NCBI RefSeq assembly: GCF_000342005.1
Contig: NZ_AOHO01000072.1
Span: forward strand, 1-64,000
Source of the DNA: Amycolatopsis decaplanina DSM 44594
GTDB taxonomy: Bacteria > Actinomycetota > Actinomycetes > Mycobacteriales > Pseudonocardiaceae
Direction: 5' to 3'
DNA length: 64,000 nucleotides
This document shows positions 1-8,022 of this stretch, piece by piece. A program made the position numbers and the translations under genes. The notes beneath the pieces were generated by a model that worked only from the letters and a program-made list of their open reading frames with translations, did not search any database and had not been told where the DNA came from. The first letter of the stretch is position 1; the number at the start of each line of letters is the position of its first letter.

Positions 1-63
1 CACCGAACACTCATCACAGACATCAACAACCTCACCAACACCCCTTGACATCTATAGGAGCAT

Positions 64-105
64 CTTTCGCGACATCCAACGTCGCGAAAGTGGCTTTCGC
101 GACAC
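64..105. repeat. Intergenic palindrome, CTTTCGCGAC family
   Basis: CTTTCGCGAC at 64-73 pairs perfectly with GTCGCGAAAG at 81-90 across a 7-base loop, and a further copy of the arm follows at 94-103. The 21 bases at 85-105 recur exactly at 57781-57801. It lies downstream of the minus-strand flavoprotein gene ending at 166 and may serve as its terminator. No gene is supported in 1-165. Confidence 0.6.
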
Positions 106-165
106 GCCCCGACACCACGCCACGTTTGCCTTATCCGTCAATAACCGTCTTTACCACTCACGACA

Positions 166-792
166 TCAGTACAACCCGGCCGAGTACCTGCCCGGTTCGT
201 AGTACGCCTCGAGGTCGGCCATGCTCTCCTCCGGGCGCTCGAAGGTCTTCGCGATCGCCGCGCGGGACGGCAGCGCGTCGGGCGTCCAGCTCTCCGGCGA
301 CCAGAGCTTCGACCGCATGAACGCCTTCTGGCAGTGGTGGAAGATCTCGTCGATGTCGACCACCAGCGCGAGCTTCGGCCGGCTGCCCTTCACGATCATG
401 TCGTCGAAGAACGGCGCCTCCCGCACGAGCCGCGCGTGGCCGTTGATCCGCAGCGTGTCGCCGCGGCCAGGGATCAGGTAGATCAGCCCGACGTGCGGAT
501 TCGACAGCACGTTGCGGAACCCGTCGGCGCGCCGGTTGCCGGGACGCTCCGGGATGGCGATCCGCGTGTCGTCCAGCACCAGCGTGAACCCGGCCGGGTC
601 ACCCTTCGGCGACACATCACAGGTGCCGTCCGCCGCCGAAGTCGCGATCAGCGCGAACGGTGACTCCGCGAGCCACTGACGGTCCATCTCGTGCAGCTTC
701 GGACGCGCCTTGTTCGCCGTCCGCTCCAGCGGCGGCGGCAGGATCTCGCGCAGCTCGGCCTCGGTGGTGACTTCGACGAATCCGTCAGACAA
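166..792 (-). CDS. Pyridoxamine 5'-phosphate oxidase-family flavoprotein (MSMEG_1061-like)
   Basis: This 208-residue protein has the split-barrel fold sequence of FMN-binding PPOX proteins. A SPFALIATSAADGTCDVSPK-type strand stretch sits near residues 45-64, followed by FRNVLSNPHVGLIYLIPGRG around 93-112 and GHARLVRE after it. The family uses FMN or F420 for small redox reactions; the substrate cannot be told. It is the last gene of a minus-strand operon: its start overlaps the end of the upstream FAD oxidoreductase by 8 bases, so the two are probably translationally coupled. A plain detoxification or oxidoreductase role is the best guess. Confidence 0.85.
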   Translation of the reverse strand: MSDGFVEVTTEAELREILPPPLERTANKARPKLHEMDRQWLAESPFALIATSAADGTCDVSPKGDPAGFTLVLDDTRIAIPERPGNRRADGFRNVLSNPHVGLIYLIPGRGDTLRINGHARLVREAPFFDDMIVKGSRPKLALVVDIDEIFHHCQKAFMRSKLWSPESWTPDALPSRAAIAKTFERPEESMADLEAYYEPGRYSAGLY

Positions 793-1942
793 TGTTGTGC
801 TCCCTCGTCACGGCCCGGTCGCCGTCGAACCGGCGGACGTCGAGCCCGGTGATGTCGATGGCCGGGACCCGCCCCAGGTAGAGGTCCCGTACGAGCTCCC
901 CCACGGCCGGGCCCATCTGGAACCCGTGTCCCGAAAACCCGGTCGCGTAGAGGAACCGCGACAGGTGGACGCTTTCCCCCACGATCTGGTTGCGGTCCGG
1001 GGTGACCTCGTACAGCCCGGCCCAGCCGCCGCGGATCCCCGCGTCGAGTACGGCGGGCACCCGGCGCGCGGCGATTTCGGCGAGTTTCGGCAGCCACTCA
1101 CCCGGCTGGTACCGGGTGTCGAAGCCGGGGTCGCCGTCACCGTCGCAGAAGGACATCGCCAGGCCGGGGCCTTCGCGGTGGAAGTAGAAGGCCGACGGCA
1201 TCTCGATGGTCAGCGGTACGGAGCCGGGCAGATCCGCGACCGGGCCGGTGAACACGACCTGCCGCCGGTACGGCCGCACCGGGAGGTCGACCCCGGCCAG
1301 CTCGCCGATCCGGCCCGACCACGCGCCCGCGGCGCAGACCACCGCGTTCGTCCGCACCGAACCGTCGCCGGTCCGGACGCCGGTGATCTCGTCGCCGTCG
1401 CGTTCGATCCCGACGACCTCGACGCCGGTCCTGAGCACCGCGCCGTGCCCGCGGGCCGCCCGCGCGTAGCCCTGGACCGCGGAGTCCGGGGTGGCCTTGG
1501 CGTCGTCCGGCGACCACAACGCCGCGACGACGCCCTCGGTGTCGATGAGCGGGGAGAACCGCCGTGCTTCGGCGGGCTCGACGAGCCGGCTGCGGACGCC
1601 GTAGGAGTTCTGCAGTTCGGCGCAACGCTCGAACTCGGGCAGGTCCGCAGGGTCGGTGACCAGGTACAGGTACCCGTCGCGGCGGAAGTCGATCTCGATC
1701 CCGTAGGTCTCGGCGAAAGAGGCGTACTCGGCCAGCCCGCGCAGCCCGATCTCGATGTTGACCCGGGTGGTGAACGACGACCGGATCCCGCCCGCCGCCT
1801 TCGCCGTCGAACCCGCGCCCAGGATGTCGCGTTCGAGCAGCAGCACCGAAACCCCGGCGGCGGCGAGCCGGTACGCGCAGCCGACCCCGATGATGCCGCC
1901 ACCGATCACGACGACGTCGGTGTGTTCAGGAAGTGGCTCCAT
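785..1942 (-). CDS. FAD-dependent oxidoreductase, DAO / sarcosine-oxidase-beta-like
   Basis: The 385-residue protein begins with a classical FAD dinucleotide fold, VVVIGGGIIGVGCAYRLAA near residues 10-28, ending in an acidic LLLERD. The C-terminal part has the FSGHGFQMGPAVGELV motif typical of glycine/sarcosine/amino-acid oxidases. It should oxidise an amine or imino acid using FAD; the substrate is unknown. The ATG at 1942 is chosen because the longer frame upstream lies inside the preceding gene and the FAD fold starts just after this ATG. It overlaps the upstream gene by 17 bases and the downstream flavoprotein by 8, so all three form one operon. Confidence 0.85.
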   Translation of the reverse strand: MEPLPEHTDVVVIGGGIIGVGCAYRLAAAGVSVLLLERDILGAGSTAKAAGGIRSSFTTRVNIEIGLRGLAEYASFAETYGIEIDFRRDGYLYLVTDPADLPEFERCAELQNSYGVRSRLVEPAEARRFSPLIDTEGVVAALWSPDDAKATPDSAVQGYARAARGHGAVLRTGVEVVGIERDGDEITGVRTGDGSVRTNAVVCAAGAWSGRIGELAGVDLPVRPYRRQVVFTGPVADLPGSVPLTIEMPSAFYFHREGPGLAMSFCDGDGDPGFDTRYQPGEWLPKLAEIAARRVPAVLDAGIRGGWAGLYEVTPDRNQIVGESVHLSRFLYATGFSGHGFQMGPAVGELVRDLYLGRVPAIDITGLDVRRFDGDRAVTREHNIV

Positions 1943-2939
1943 CCATGTCCCCGATCCGTTCGTCCTCGGGTGGCGGTCCCGGCGGCGTGCCGTCACCGAA
2001 CGGGCGCCCGCCCAGCTGCTCCCGGTGATGCGGCGTCGTCCAGCCGGACAGGTCCGGTCCCAGTGGGACGATCCGCGTCGGGTTCACCTGTTCGTGTACC
2101 ACGTGATAGTGCCGCTTGATGTGGTCGAAATCGACGGTGTCACCGAAACCCGGCGTTTGGAAGAGGTCGCGGGCGTAGGCCCACAGCACCGGCAGTTCGG
2201 TCAGTTTGTTCCGGTTGCATTTGAAATGCCCGTGGTAGACGGCATCGAAGCGGACGAGCGTGGTGAACAACCGGATATCCGCTTCGGTGATCGTGTCACC
2301 GACGAGGTACCGCTGCTTTTCGAGCCGTTCGGAAAGCACGTCCAGCATGGCGAAGAGGCGGGTGTAGGCGTCCTCGTACGCGGCCTGTTTGGTCGCGAAA
2401 CCGGCTTGGTACACGGCGGCGTTGACGTCGGCGAAGACACCCGCGTTGACGTCGTCGATCTCGCCGCGCAGCCGCTCCGGGTAGAGGTCGGGCGCGCCGG
2501 GCCGGTGCAGACTGGTCCATTCGGTGGAAAAATCGAGGGTGATCCGCGGATAGTCGTTGCTGACCAGCCGCTTGCTCGGAATGTCCACAATGGCCGGAAC
2601 GCTGATCCCGCCCATGTAGTGCGGATCGGCCGCGTGATAGGCCTCGGCCAGGTACTTGATGCCGAGCACCGGGTCCCGGTCATCGGGATCGAGGGTGAAC
2701 CGCCAGCTTTTCTCGTCCTGGATCGGATCGGCCACGGCCACGCTCAGCGCGGACTCGAGACCGAGGAGCCGCCGGACGATCAGACCACGGCTCGCCCAGG
2801 GACAAGCCCGGCTGACCACCAGCCGGTACCTGCCCGCCTCCACCGGCCAGCCGTCGCGGCCGTCGGCGGTGATACGCGCGTCGAAATGGTTGCCGGACCG
2901 ACGGAACTCACCCGTCTGCGGATCGGTCGGGATCGTCAT
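1926..2939 (-). CDS. Xi-class glutathionyl-hydroquinone-reductase-like protein
   Basis: The 337-residue protein has the Xi-class catalytic motif SRACPWASR with the nucleophilic cysteine at about residue 46. The N-terminal thioredoxin-like domain is followed by a helical GST C-terminal domain (RYLVGDTITEADIRLFTTLVR near residues 228-248). In other bacteria this family (YqjG/ECM4) reduces glutathionyl-hydroquinones. Actinomycetes use mycothiol, so the physiological thiol here is uncertain. ATG 2939 is used because the family starts just before this point; the longer open frame runs into the divergent acyltransferase gene. It is the first gene of the three-gene operon. Confidence 0.87.
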   Translation of the reverse strand: MTIPTDPQTGEFRRSGNHFDARITADGRDGWPVEAGRYRLVVSRACPWASRGLIVRRLLGLESALSVAVADPIQDEKSWRFTLDPDDRDPVLGIKYLAEAYHAADPHYMGGISVPAIVDIPSKRLVSNDYPRITLDFSTEWTSLHRPGAPDLYPERLRGEIDDVNAGVFADVNAAVYQAGFATKQAAYEDAYTRLFAMLDVLSERLEKQRYLVGDTITEADIRLFTTLVRFDAVYHGHFKCNRNKLTELPVLWAYARDLFQTPGFGDTVDFDHIKRHYHVVHEQVNPTRIVPLGPDLSGWTTPHHREQLGGRPFGDGTPPGPPPEDERIGDMDGATS

Positions 2940-3035
2940 GTGAGCCACCCTAAAGCGTGAGAGGGTGGTTTCGGTGTGCGTAAACTCTGGCACCCGGCGT
3001 GCCCGCACGCCGCCGCGCGGAAGGTGGTCCCGACG

Positions 3036-4412
3036 ATGCCGTTCATGCCCGTGACCGACTCGATGTTCCTTCTCGTGGAGACGCGCGAACATCCGATGCA
3101 CGTCGGCGGACTGCAGCTGTTCAAGAAACCCGAGGACGCCGGACCGGATTACCTACGGGACCTTCGCCGGAAACTGCTCGATTCCGACAACATGCGCGAC
3201 GTGTTCCGCCGCCGTCCCGCCCGGCCGGTCAACACCGCGGGCCACATCGCCTGGGCGACCGACAACGATCTCGAACTCGACTACCACTTCCGTCATTCGG
3301 CGCTGCCCCAGCCCGGCCGGATCCGCGAACTGCTGGAGCTGACCGGACGCTGGCACGGCACCCTGCTCGACCGGCACCGCCCCCTGTGGGAGATCCACCT
3401 GGTCGAGGGCCTGCAGGACGGCCGGTTCGCGATCTACAGCAAGATCCACCACGCGCTGATGGACGGCGTCTCGGCGCTGCGGCATCTGCAGGGCACGCTG
3501 TCGGACGATCCGGCCGACCTCGACTGCCCGCCACCATGGGGCTCCCGGCCCAAACCGGACGGCGGCCGCGACGGCAAGGCGTCACCCTCGATACTCAGCA
3601 CCTTCGGCAAGACGGTCAACCAGCTCGCCGGCATCGCGCCGGCCGCGATGAAGGTGGCGCGGGAGGCGTTCCAGGAGCACACGCTCACGCTGCCGGCGCA
3701 AGCGCCGAAGACGATGCTGAACGTGCCGATCGGCGGTGCCCGGCGGTTCGCCGCGCAATCGTGGTCACTGGACCGGGTGCGCAAGGTGGCGACGGCCGCC
3801 GGGGTGTCGCGCAACGACGTCGTCCTCGCGATGTGCTCGGGCGCCCTGCGCGACTACCTGATCGAACAGAACGCGCTCCCCGACGCGCCGCTGATCGCGA
3901 TGGTCCCGGTTTCCCTGCGGCGCAAGGACAGCGGGGACGCGGCGGGGAACAACATCGGCGCGCTGCTGTGCAACCTCGCCACCCAGCTGACCGATCCGGC
4001 CGCGCGGCTCGCGACGATCAACGCGTCCATGCGGAACGGGAAGAAGCTCTTCTCGGAGCTGACCCCACTGCAGACGCTGTTGTTGTCGGGGATCAACGTC
4101 GCCCAGCTCGGCGTGTCGCCGATCCCGGGCTTCGTGAACAACACGAAACCGCCGTTCAACCTGGTGATCTCCAACGTGCCGGGGCCGCGCAAGCAGATGT
4201 ACTGGAACGGCGCTTCGCTCGACGGCATCTACCCGGCGTCGGTGCTGCTGGACGGGCAGGCACTGAACATCACGCTGACCAGCAACGGGGACAACCTGGA
4301 CTTCGGCGTCACCGGCTGCCGCCGCAGTGTGCCGCATCTGCAGCGCATCCTGACCCACCTGGACACCGCGCTCGCCGAACTCGAACACGCTGTGTCCCTT
4401 GGGCGCAGCTGA
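3036..4412 (+). CDS. Wax ester synthase / diacylglycerol acyltransferase (WS/DGAT)
   Basis: The 458-residue protein carries the catalytic HHxxxDG motif as HHALMDG at residues 138-144 and the N-terminal PVTDSMFLLVETREHPMHVG stretch typical of bacterial WS/DGATs. The C-terminal WES domain has NVPGPRKQMYWNGA. The enzyme esterifies acyl-CoA to diacylglycerol or a fatty alcohol at the membrane, building storage triacylglycerol or wax. ATG 3036 is preceded by GGAAGGTGG and matches the family start. It is divergent from the GST-like operon and convergent with the PQQ dehydrogenase. Fatty-acid oxidation genes lie elsewhere in the window (38-46 kb, 50-55 kb). Confidence 0.92.
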   Translation: MPFMPVTDSMFLLVETREHPMHVGGLQLFKKPEDAGPDYLRDLRRKLLDSDNMRDVFRRRPARPVNTAGHIAWATDNDLELDYHFRHSALPQPGRIRELLELTGRWHGTLLDRHRPLWEIHLVEGLQDGRFAIYSKIHHALMDGVSALRHLQGTLSDDPADLDCPPPWGSRPKPDGGRDGKASPSILSTFGKTVNQLAGIAPAAMKVAREAFQEHTLTLPAQAPKTMLNVPIGGARRFAAQSWSLDRVRKVATAAGVSRNDVVLAMCSGALRDYLIEQNALPDAPLIAMVPVSLRRKDSGDAAGNNIGALLCNLATQLTDPAARLATINASMRNGKKLFSELTPLQTLLLSGINVAQLGVSPIPGFVNNTKPPFNLVISNVPGPRKQMYWNGASLDGIYPASVLLDGQALNITLTSNGDNLDFGVTGCRRSVPHLQRILTHLDTALAELEHAVSLGRS

Positions 4413-4419
4413 CCCCGCA

Positions 4420-4475
4420 ATTCGGCACCTGGTTGCGATAGTTCGACGCCGAACCACCGCAACCAGGTGCCGAAT
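4420..4475. terminator. Bidirectional hairpin between convergent genes
   Basis: A perfect 18-bp inverted repeat (4420-4437 with 4458-4475, left arm ATTCGGCACCTGGTTGCG) encloses a 20-base loop. It fills the gap between the acyltransferase stop and the stop of the minus-strand PQQ dehydrogenase. There is no clear T-tract, so it may end transcription through stem strength in both directions. Confidence 0.75.
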
Positions 4476-4486
4476 CGCGTCGAGGG

Positions 4487-5473
4487 CTAGCTGCCGTCGG
4501 AGACGTAGATGGCGCCCGGGGTGATCGTGTACAGCTGGCCGTCCGGGCCGGCGGTCGCGTCACGCGTGCGGCCGAGGTCGGTCCAGAGCTTGCCGCCGTT
4601 GCCGTTCAGGTCGAGCTTGTACGTGCCGCCCTTGAGCGAGGCCATGTACAGCGAGCCCTTGTACGCCGCCAGCCCGCTCGGCGTCGCCGAAGACGTCGGC
4701 CACGCCTTCACCGGGTTGGTCATCCCCGCCGTGTTGCACGGGCCTTCGCAGGTCGGCCAGCCGTAGTTCTTGCCCGGCTCGATCTTGTTCAGTTCGTCGA
4801 GCTTGCTGGCACCGATGTCGGAAACGTACAGCTGCCCGTTCGCCCAGGTCAGACCCTGGACGTTGCGGTGGCCGTAGGAGTAGACGCGGCTGTTGAACGG
4901 GTTGCCGGGCGCGGCCGCGCCGTCCGTGGTGACGCGCAGGACCTTGCCGCCGAGGGAGTTCTTGTTCTGCGCGTTGGCACCGTTCTGGCCGTCGCCGGTG
5001 CCCGCGTAGAGGTAGCCGTCCGGCCCGAACCTGATCCGCCCGCCGTGGTGGTACTGCGAACCACGCGGGATGCCGGTGACGATCGGAGTCGGCGGCTGGC
5101 CCAGCTTCAGCTTGGCGATGCGGTTGTCGGAACTGGTCGTGTAGTAGATGAAGACCGTCTCGTCGGTGGCGTATTTCGGCGAGACGGCGATGCCGAGCAG
5201 GCCTGCCTCCGCGGTGACGCTCACCCCGGGGATGGTCTGGACCGTGGTGACCTTGCCCGCCTTGTCGATCTTGCTGATCGTCTTGGCGTCCTTCTGCGTG
5301 AAGAGGCCCGTGCCGTCGGGCAGGAAGTCGATCGACCAGGCCTGGTTGAGACCGCTCGCGAGCTGCCTGATCGCCTGGATGGACGGCGCCTCGGCGGCGG
5401 CCGCCGGGATGGCCGCGATCGACACGGCCGTCGCCGCGGCGAACGTGGCGGCGAGAGTACGACGTATGGACAT
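4487..5473 (-). CDS. Secreted PQQ-dependent aldose/glucose dehydrogenase-like protein
   Basis: The 328-residue protein has an N-terminal signal peptide (SIRRT, hydrophobic core, AAAA near 23-27) and a six-bladed beta-propeller sequence with repeated GLLGIAVSP, HHGGRIRFGPDGYLYAGTGD and GHRNVQGL motifs. These match the soluble PQQ glucose dehydrogenase / aldose sugar dehydrogenase family (YliI/Asd type), in which the HGGRIxFGPDG region lines the PQQ site. It would oxidise sugars outside the membrane. It is divergent from a complete PQQ biosynthesis operon, which strongly supports PQQ as the cofactor. It is somewhat shorter than the usual ~350-370 residues. Confidence 0.88.
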   Translation of the reverse strand: MSIRRTLAATFAAATAVSIAAIPAAAAEAPSIQAIRQLASGLNQAWSIDFLPDGTGLFTQKDAKTISKIDKAGKVTTVQTIPGVSVTAEAGLLGIAVSPKYATDETVFIYYTTSSDNRIAKLKLGQPPTPIVTGIPRGSQYHHGGRIRFGPDGYLYAGTGDGQNGANAQNKNSLGGKVLRVTTDGAAAPGNPFNSRVYSYGHRNVQGLTWANGQLYVSDIGASKLDELNKIEPGKNYGWPTCEGPCNTAGMTNPVKAWPTSSATPSGLAAYKGSLYMASLKGGTYKLDLNGNGGKLWTDLGRTRDATAGPDGQLYTITPGAIYVSDGS

Positions 5474-5788
5474 GGGACGCCTCCTTCAGCTACACCCCTG
5501 GAGCTCGGATGGCGGCGGTAGACGAGTGGTCGGGGTGCACCCGTCGAGTTGGATAGAAACACACCACGGGACGAAACGGACACCACTGGACGGGCTATCG
5601 GGGGCATCGGCCGTTAACCGTTGTGTGCGCCGAGCGTGACGATCAGGCCTGCTCGATCGGCCATAGGTAGGAACCTTTACGAAATGACTCCGGAACTTGG
5701 ACCTTACGTCTGGTCAGAATCGGCGACGCGCTTCTAGGGTGACGGGGCCCGGCCCGGTTCGATCCCATGTGGACGTTAGGAGCAGGAA
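5474..5788. promoter_or_regulatory. Divergent promoter region, PQQ dehydrogenase / pqqA
   Basis: This 315-base stretch holds no gene. It must contain the promoters of the minus-strand dehydrogenase and the plus-strand pqq operon. An AAGGAGG-type ribosome-binding site on the minus strand precedes 5473, and AGGAG at about 5779-5783 precedes pqqA. I see no confident -35/-10 pair and no strong operator palindrome. Confidence 0.5.
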
Positions 5789-5884
5789 ATGATCGAAACC
5801 ATCGAGGTATGGACCACGCCCGACTTCGTCGAGTACGAAACGCCCATGGAGGTCACCGCTTACGCGGCCCGCATGGAGGACTGA
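5789..5884 (+). CDS. pqqA: PqqA, PQQ precursor peptide
   Basis: This 31-residue gene encodes MIETIEVWTTPDFVEYETPM followed by EVTAYAARMED. It has the invariant Glu-x3-Tyr pair of PqqA as E21-V-T-A-Y25, in the MEVTAY context seen in known PqqA peptides. PqqE cross-links these two side chains and the rest is cut away to give PQQ. The ATG follows AGGAGCAGGAA at good spacing. It is the first gene of the operon, 76 bases before pqqC, with a strong hairpin between. It is short enough for automated gene finders to miss. Confidence 0.95.
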   Translation: MIETIEVWTTPDFVEYETPMEVTAYAARMED

Positions 5885-5894
5885 TTTCGCATCC

Positions 5895-5920
5895 GGTGGT
5901 GGGGGCCGCCCCCCACCACC
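5895..5920 (+). terminator. pqqA-pqqC intergenic hairpin (attenuator or RNA stabiliser)
   Basis: GGTGGTGGGGG (5895-5905) pairs perfectly with CCCCCACCACC (5910-5920) across a 4-base loop, 10 bases after the pqqA stop. There is no T-tract. Such a stem would let pqqA transcripts outnumber those of downstream genes, which suits a peptide substrate needed in excess of its enzymes. Confidence 0.75.
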
Positions 5921-5960
5921 GCGCCGCCGTCCCGATCAGCGAGCCGTTGGAGGCAGCACG

Positions 5961-6668
5961 GTGTCCCTCCCCCCTTCCGCCGCACCGATGTCGTCGTCGG
6001 AGTTCATCGCGGCCTTGCGCGGGCTTTCGCACCGCTACTGGGGCACCCATCCGTTCCACGTGCGGATGCACGGCGGCGGCTTGTCCGAGTACGAACTGAA
6101 GATCTGGGCCGCGAACCGCTGGTACTACCAGTGCGTGCTCCCGCAGAAGGACGCGGCGATCATCAGCAACTGCCCGGTGCCGGAAATACGCCGGGAATGG
6201 CTCGACCGCATCGCCTATCACGACGGGGCGAAGGCCGGAGACGGCGGAATCGAGCGATGGCTCCGCTTGTGCACCGCGGTCGGGCTCGGCCGCGAAGAGG
6301 TTCTCGATCAGCGGCACGTCGCCCCCGGCGTGCGGTTCGCCGTCGACGCCTACGTGACTTTCGCCCGCACGAAACCTTGGCTCGAAGCGGTCGCCTCGGG
6401 GCTGACCGAAATGTTCGCCGGCCATCTCATGCAGCGGCGGGTCGCCGACATGCTGGCGAACTATTCGTGGATCGCGCGGGAAGACCTCGCCTATTTCACC
6501 GATCGCATCGACAAGGTCTCCGGTGAGGGCAAGGGGACGCTCGACATCGTCGTGCGGCACGCCGTCACCCGTGAGCAGCAGGAGAAGGCGATCGCCGCGC
6601 TGTCGTTCAAGACCGACGTGCTCTGGTCCATGCTCGACGCCATCGAGCGCGCGGCGGCCAAGGAGTAG
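5961..6668 (+). CDS. pqqC: PqqC, pyrroloquinoline-quinone synthase
   Basis: The 235-residue protein is close to the usual PqqC length of about 250. It contains HPFHVRMHGG near residues 33-42 and ANRWYYQ near 53-59, counterparts of the His/Tyr/Gln residues lining the PqqC active site. PqqC catalyses the last step, a cofactor-free ring closure and eight-electron oxidation using O2. The start is GTG 5961, preceded by TTGGAGG at 5947-5953. It follows pqqA and is 2 bases upstream of pqqD, so the two are co-transcribed. Confidence 0.96.
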   Translation: MSLPPSAAPMSSSEFIAALRGLSHRYWGTHPFHVRMHGGGLSEYELKIWAANRWYYQCVLPQKDAAIISNCPVPEIRREWLDRIAYHDGAKAGDGGIERWLRLCTAVGLGREEVLDQRHVAPGVRFAVDAYVTFARTKPWLEAVASGLTEMFAGHLMQRRVADMLANYSWIAREDLAYFTDRIDKVSGEGKGTLDIVVRHAVTREQQEKAIAALSFKTDVLWSMLDAIERAAAKE

Positions 6669-6670
6669 CG

Positions 6671-6943
6671 ATGACCACCCTCGAAATGGGCTCGGTGCCA
6701 CGGCTGCGGCGCGGAGTCCGGCTGAGCTATGACCGGACCAGGGAAACACACGTCCTCCTGTTCCCCGAAGGCGTGCTCGTACCGAATCCGACCGCGGCGG
6801 CAGTGCTTTCACTCTGCGACGGCGTCGAAGATGTCGCGAGGATCGCTTCGGCGTTGCGCGAGCGCTACGCCGGTGTGCGCGAGGAAGAAATCCTGGACGT
6901 CCTGTCCCGGCTCGGAGATCGGCGGATCGTCGAATGGACCTGA
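6671..6943 (+). CDS. pqqD: PqqD, peptide chaperone
   Basis: The 90-residue protein has the PqqD fold signature: PRLRRGVRLSYDRTRETHVL, then LLFPEGVLVPNPTAAAVLSL and a helical end ending LSRLGDRRIVEW. PqqD binds the PqqA peptide and presents it to the radical SAM enzyme PqqE. It overlaps pqqE by 10 bases, so the two proteins are probably made in a coupled way and in matched amounts. Confidence 0.95.
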   Translation: MTTLEMGSVPRLRRGVRLSYDRTRETHVLLFPEGVLVPNPTAAAVLSLCDGVEDVARIASALRERYAGVREEEILDVLSRLGDRRIVEWT

Positions 6944-8022
6944 ACACCTCCACCGCGGCGCCACCGCTGGGCATGCTGGCCGAACTGACCCATCGCTGCC
7001 CGTTGCATTGTCCGTATTGCTCGAATCCGGTCGAGCTGATCACCCGGGACAGCGAACTGTCCACAGAGGAATGGCTGTCCGTGCTCTCGCAGGCACGGGA
7101 ACTCGGCGTACTCCAGGTACACCTGTCCGGCGGCGAACCACTCGCCAGGCCGGATCTCCCTGTCCTGGTCGAGCACGCCACGAAGCTCGGTTGCTACGTC
7201 AATCTGGTGACATCCGGGCTCGGGCTGACGGAGTCCAGATTGCACGATCTCGTCGAACGCGGCCTCGCGCACATCCAGCTGTCCGTCCAAGGCGCGACCG
7301 CCGGCCGCGCGGACCGCCTCGCCGGAGCACGCGCCCATGACCGCAAACTGGTCGCCGCCGGACTGATCAAGAAGGCCGGGCTGCCGCTTTCGGTGAACGT
7401 CGTCCTGCACCGGCAGAACCACGACCAGCTCGCCGGGATCATCGACCTCGCCGAGAAAATGGGCGCGGACCGGCTCGAACTGGCCAACACGCAGTACTAC
7501 GGCTGGGCGCTGCGGAACCGTGACGCCCTGATGCCGACCCGTCGGCAACTCGACGAGGCCGAGCCGATCGTGCGCGCGGCCACCGAACGGCTGCGCGGTC
7601 GCATGGAGATCATCTATGTCGTCGCCGACTACTACGAGCAGTACCCGAAGCCTTGTATGTACGGCTGGGGCGCGCGGCAATTGACCGTAGCGCCTGACGG
7701 AAACGTGCTGCCGTGTCCCGCGTCGACAGCGATCGAAACGCTGGAATTCGACAACGTCCGGGATAAGCCACTCGCGTGGATCTGGTACGAATCCGGTTCC
7801 TTCAACGCCTACCGCGGCGAGGATTGGATGCCGGACACCTGCGGCACTTGTGATCGGCGCGCGATCGACTTCGGCGGCTGCCGGTGCCAAGCTTTCCAGC
7901 TCACCGGCGACGCCGCGGCGACCGACCCGGTGTGCTCGCGTTCGCCGCATCGCGACGTCGTCGATCTCATCCTCGCCACGCAGACGAAAACGGACGAACT
8001 CGTGATGCGGGCGCCGCGATGA
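6934..8022 (+). CDS. pqqE: PqqE, radical SAM peptide cyclase
   Basis: The 362-residue protein has the radical SAM 4Fe-4S motif C22xxxC26xxC29 (RCPLHCPYC) and the SGGEPL motif near 66-71. A SPASM domain with further cysteines lies near the C-terminus (CMYGWG, PCPAST, CGTCDRR, GGCRCQ). PqqE forms the carbon-carbon bond between Glu and Tyr of PqqA. All cysteine groups expected for the auxiliary clusters are visible, so the enzyme looks intact. Its stop overlaps the pqqB start in an ATGA arrangement. Confidence 0.97.
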   Translation: MDLNTSTAAPPLGMLAELTHRCPLHCPYCSNPVELITRDSELSTEEWLSVLSQARELGVLQVHLSGGEPLARPDLPVLVEHATKLGCYVNLVTSGLGLTESRLHDLVERGLAHIQLSVQGATAGRADRLAGARAHDRKLVAAGLIKKAGLPLSVNVVLHRQNHDQLAGIIDLAEKMGADRLELANTQYYGWALRNRDALMPTRRQLDEAEPIVRAATERLRGRMEIIYVVADYYEQYPKPCMYGWGARQLTVAPDGNVLPCPASTAIETLEFDNVRDKPLAWIWYESGSFNAYRGEDWMPDTCGTCDRRAIDFGGCRCQAFQLTGDAAATDPVCSRSPHRDVVDLILATQTKTDELVMRAPR

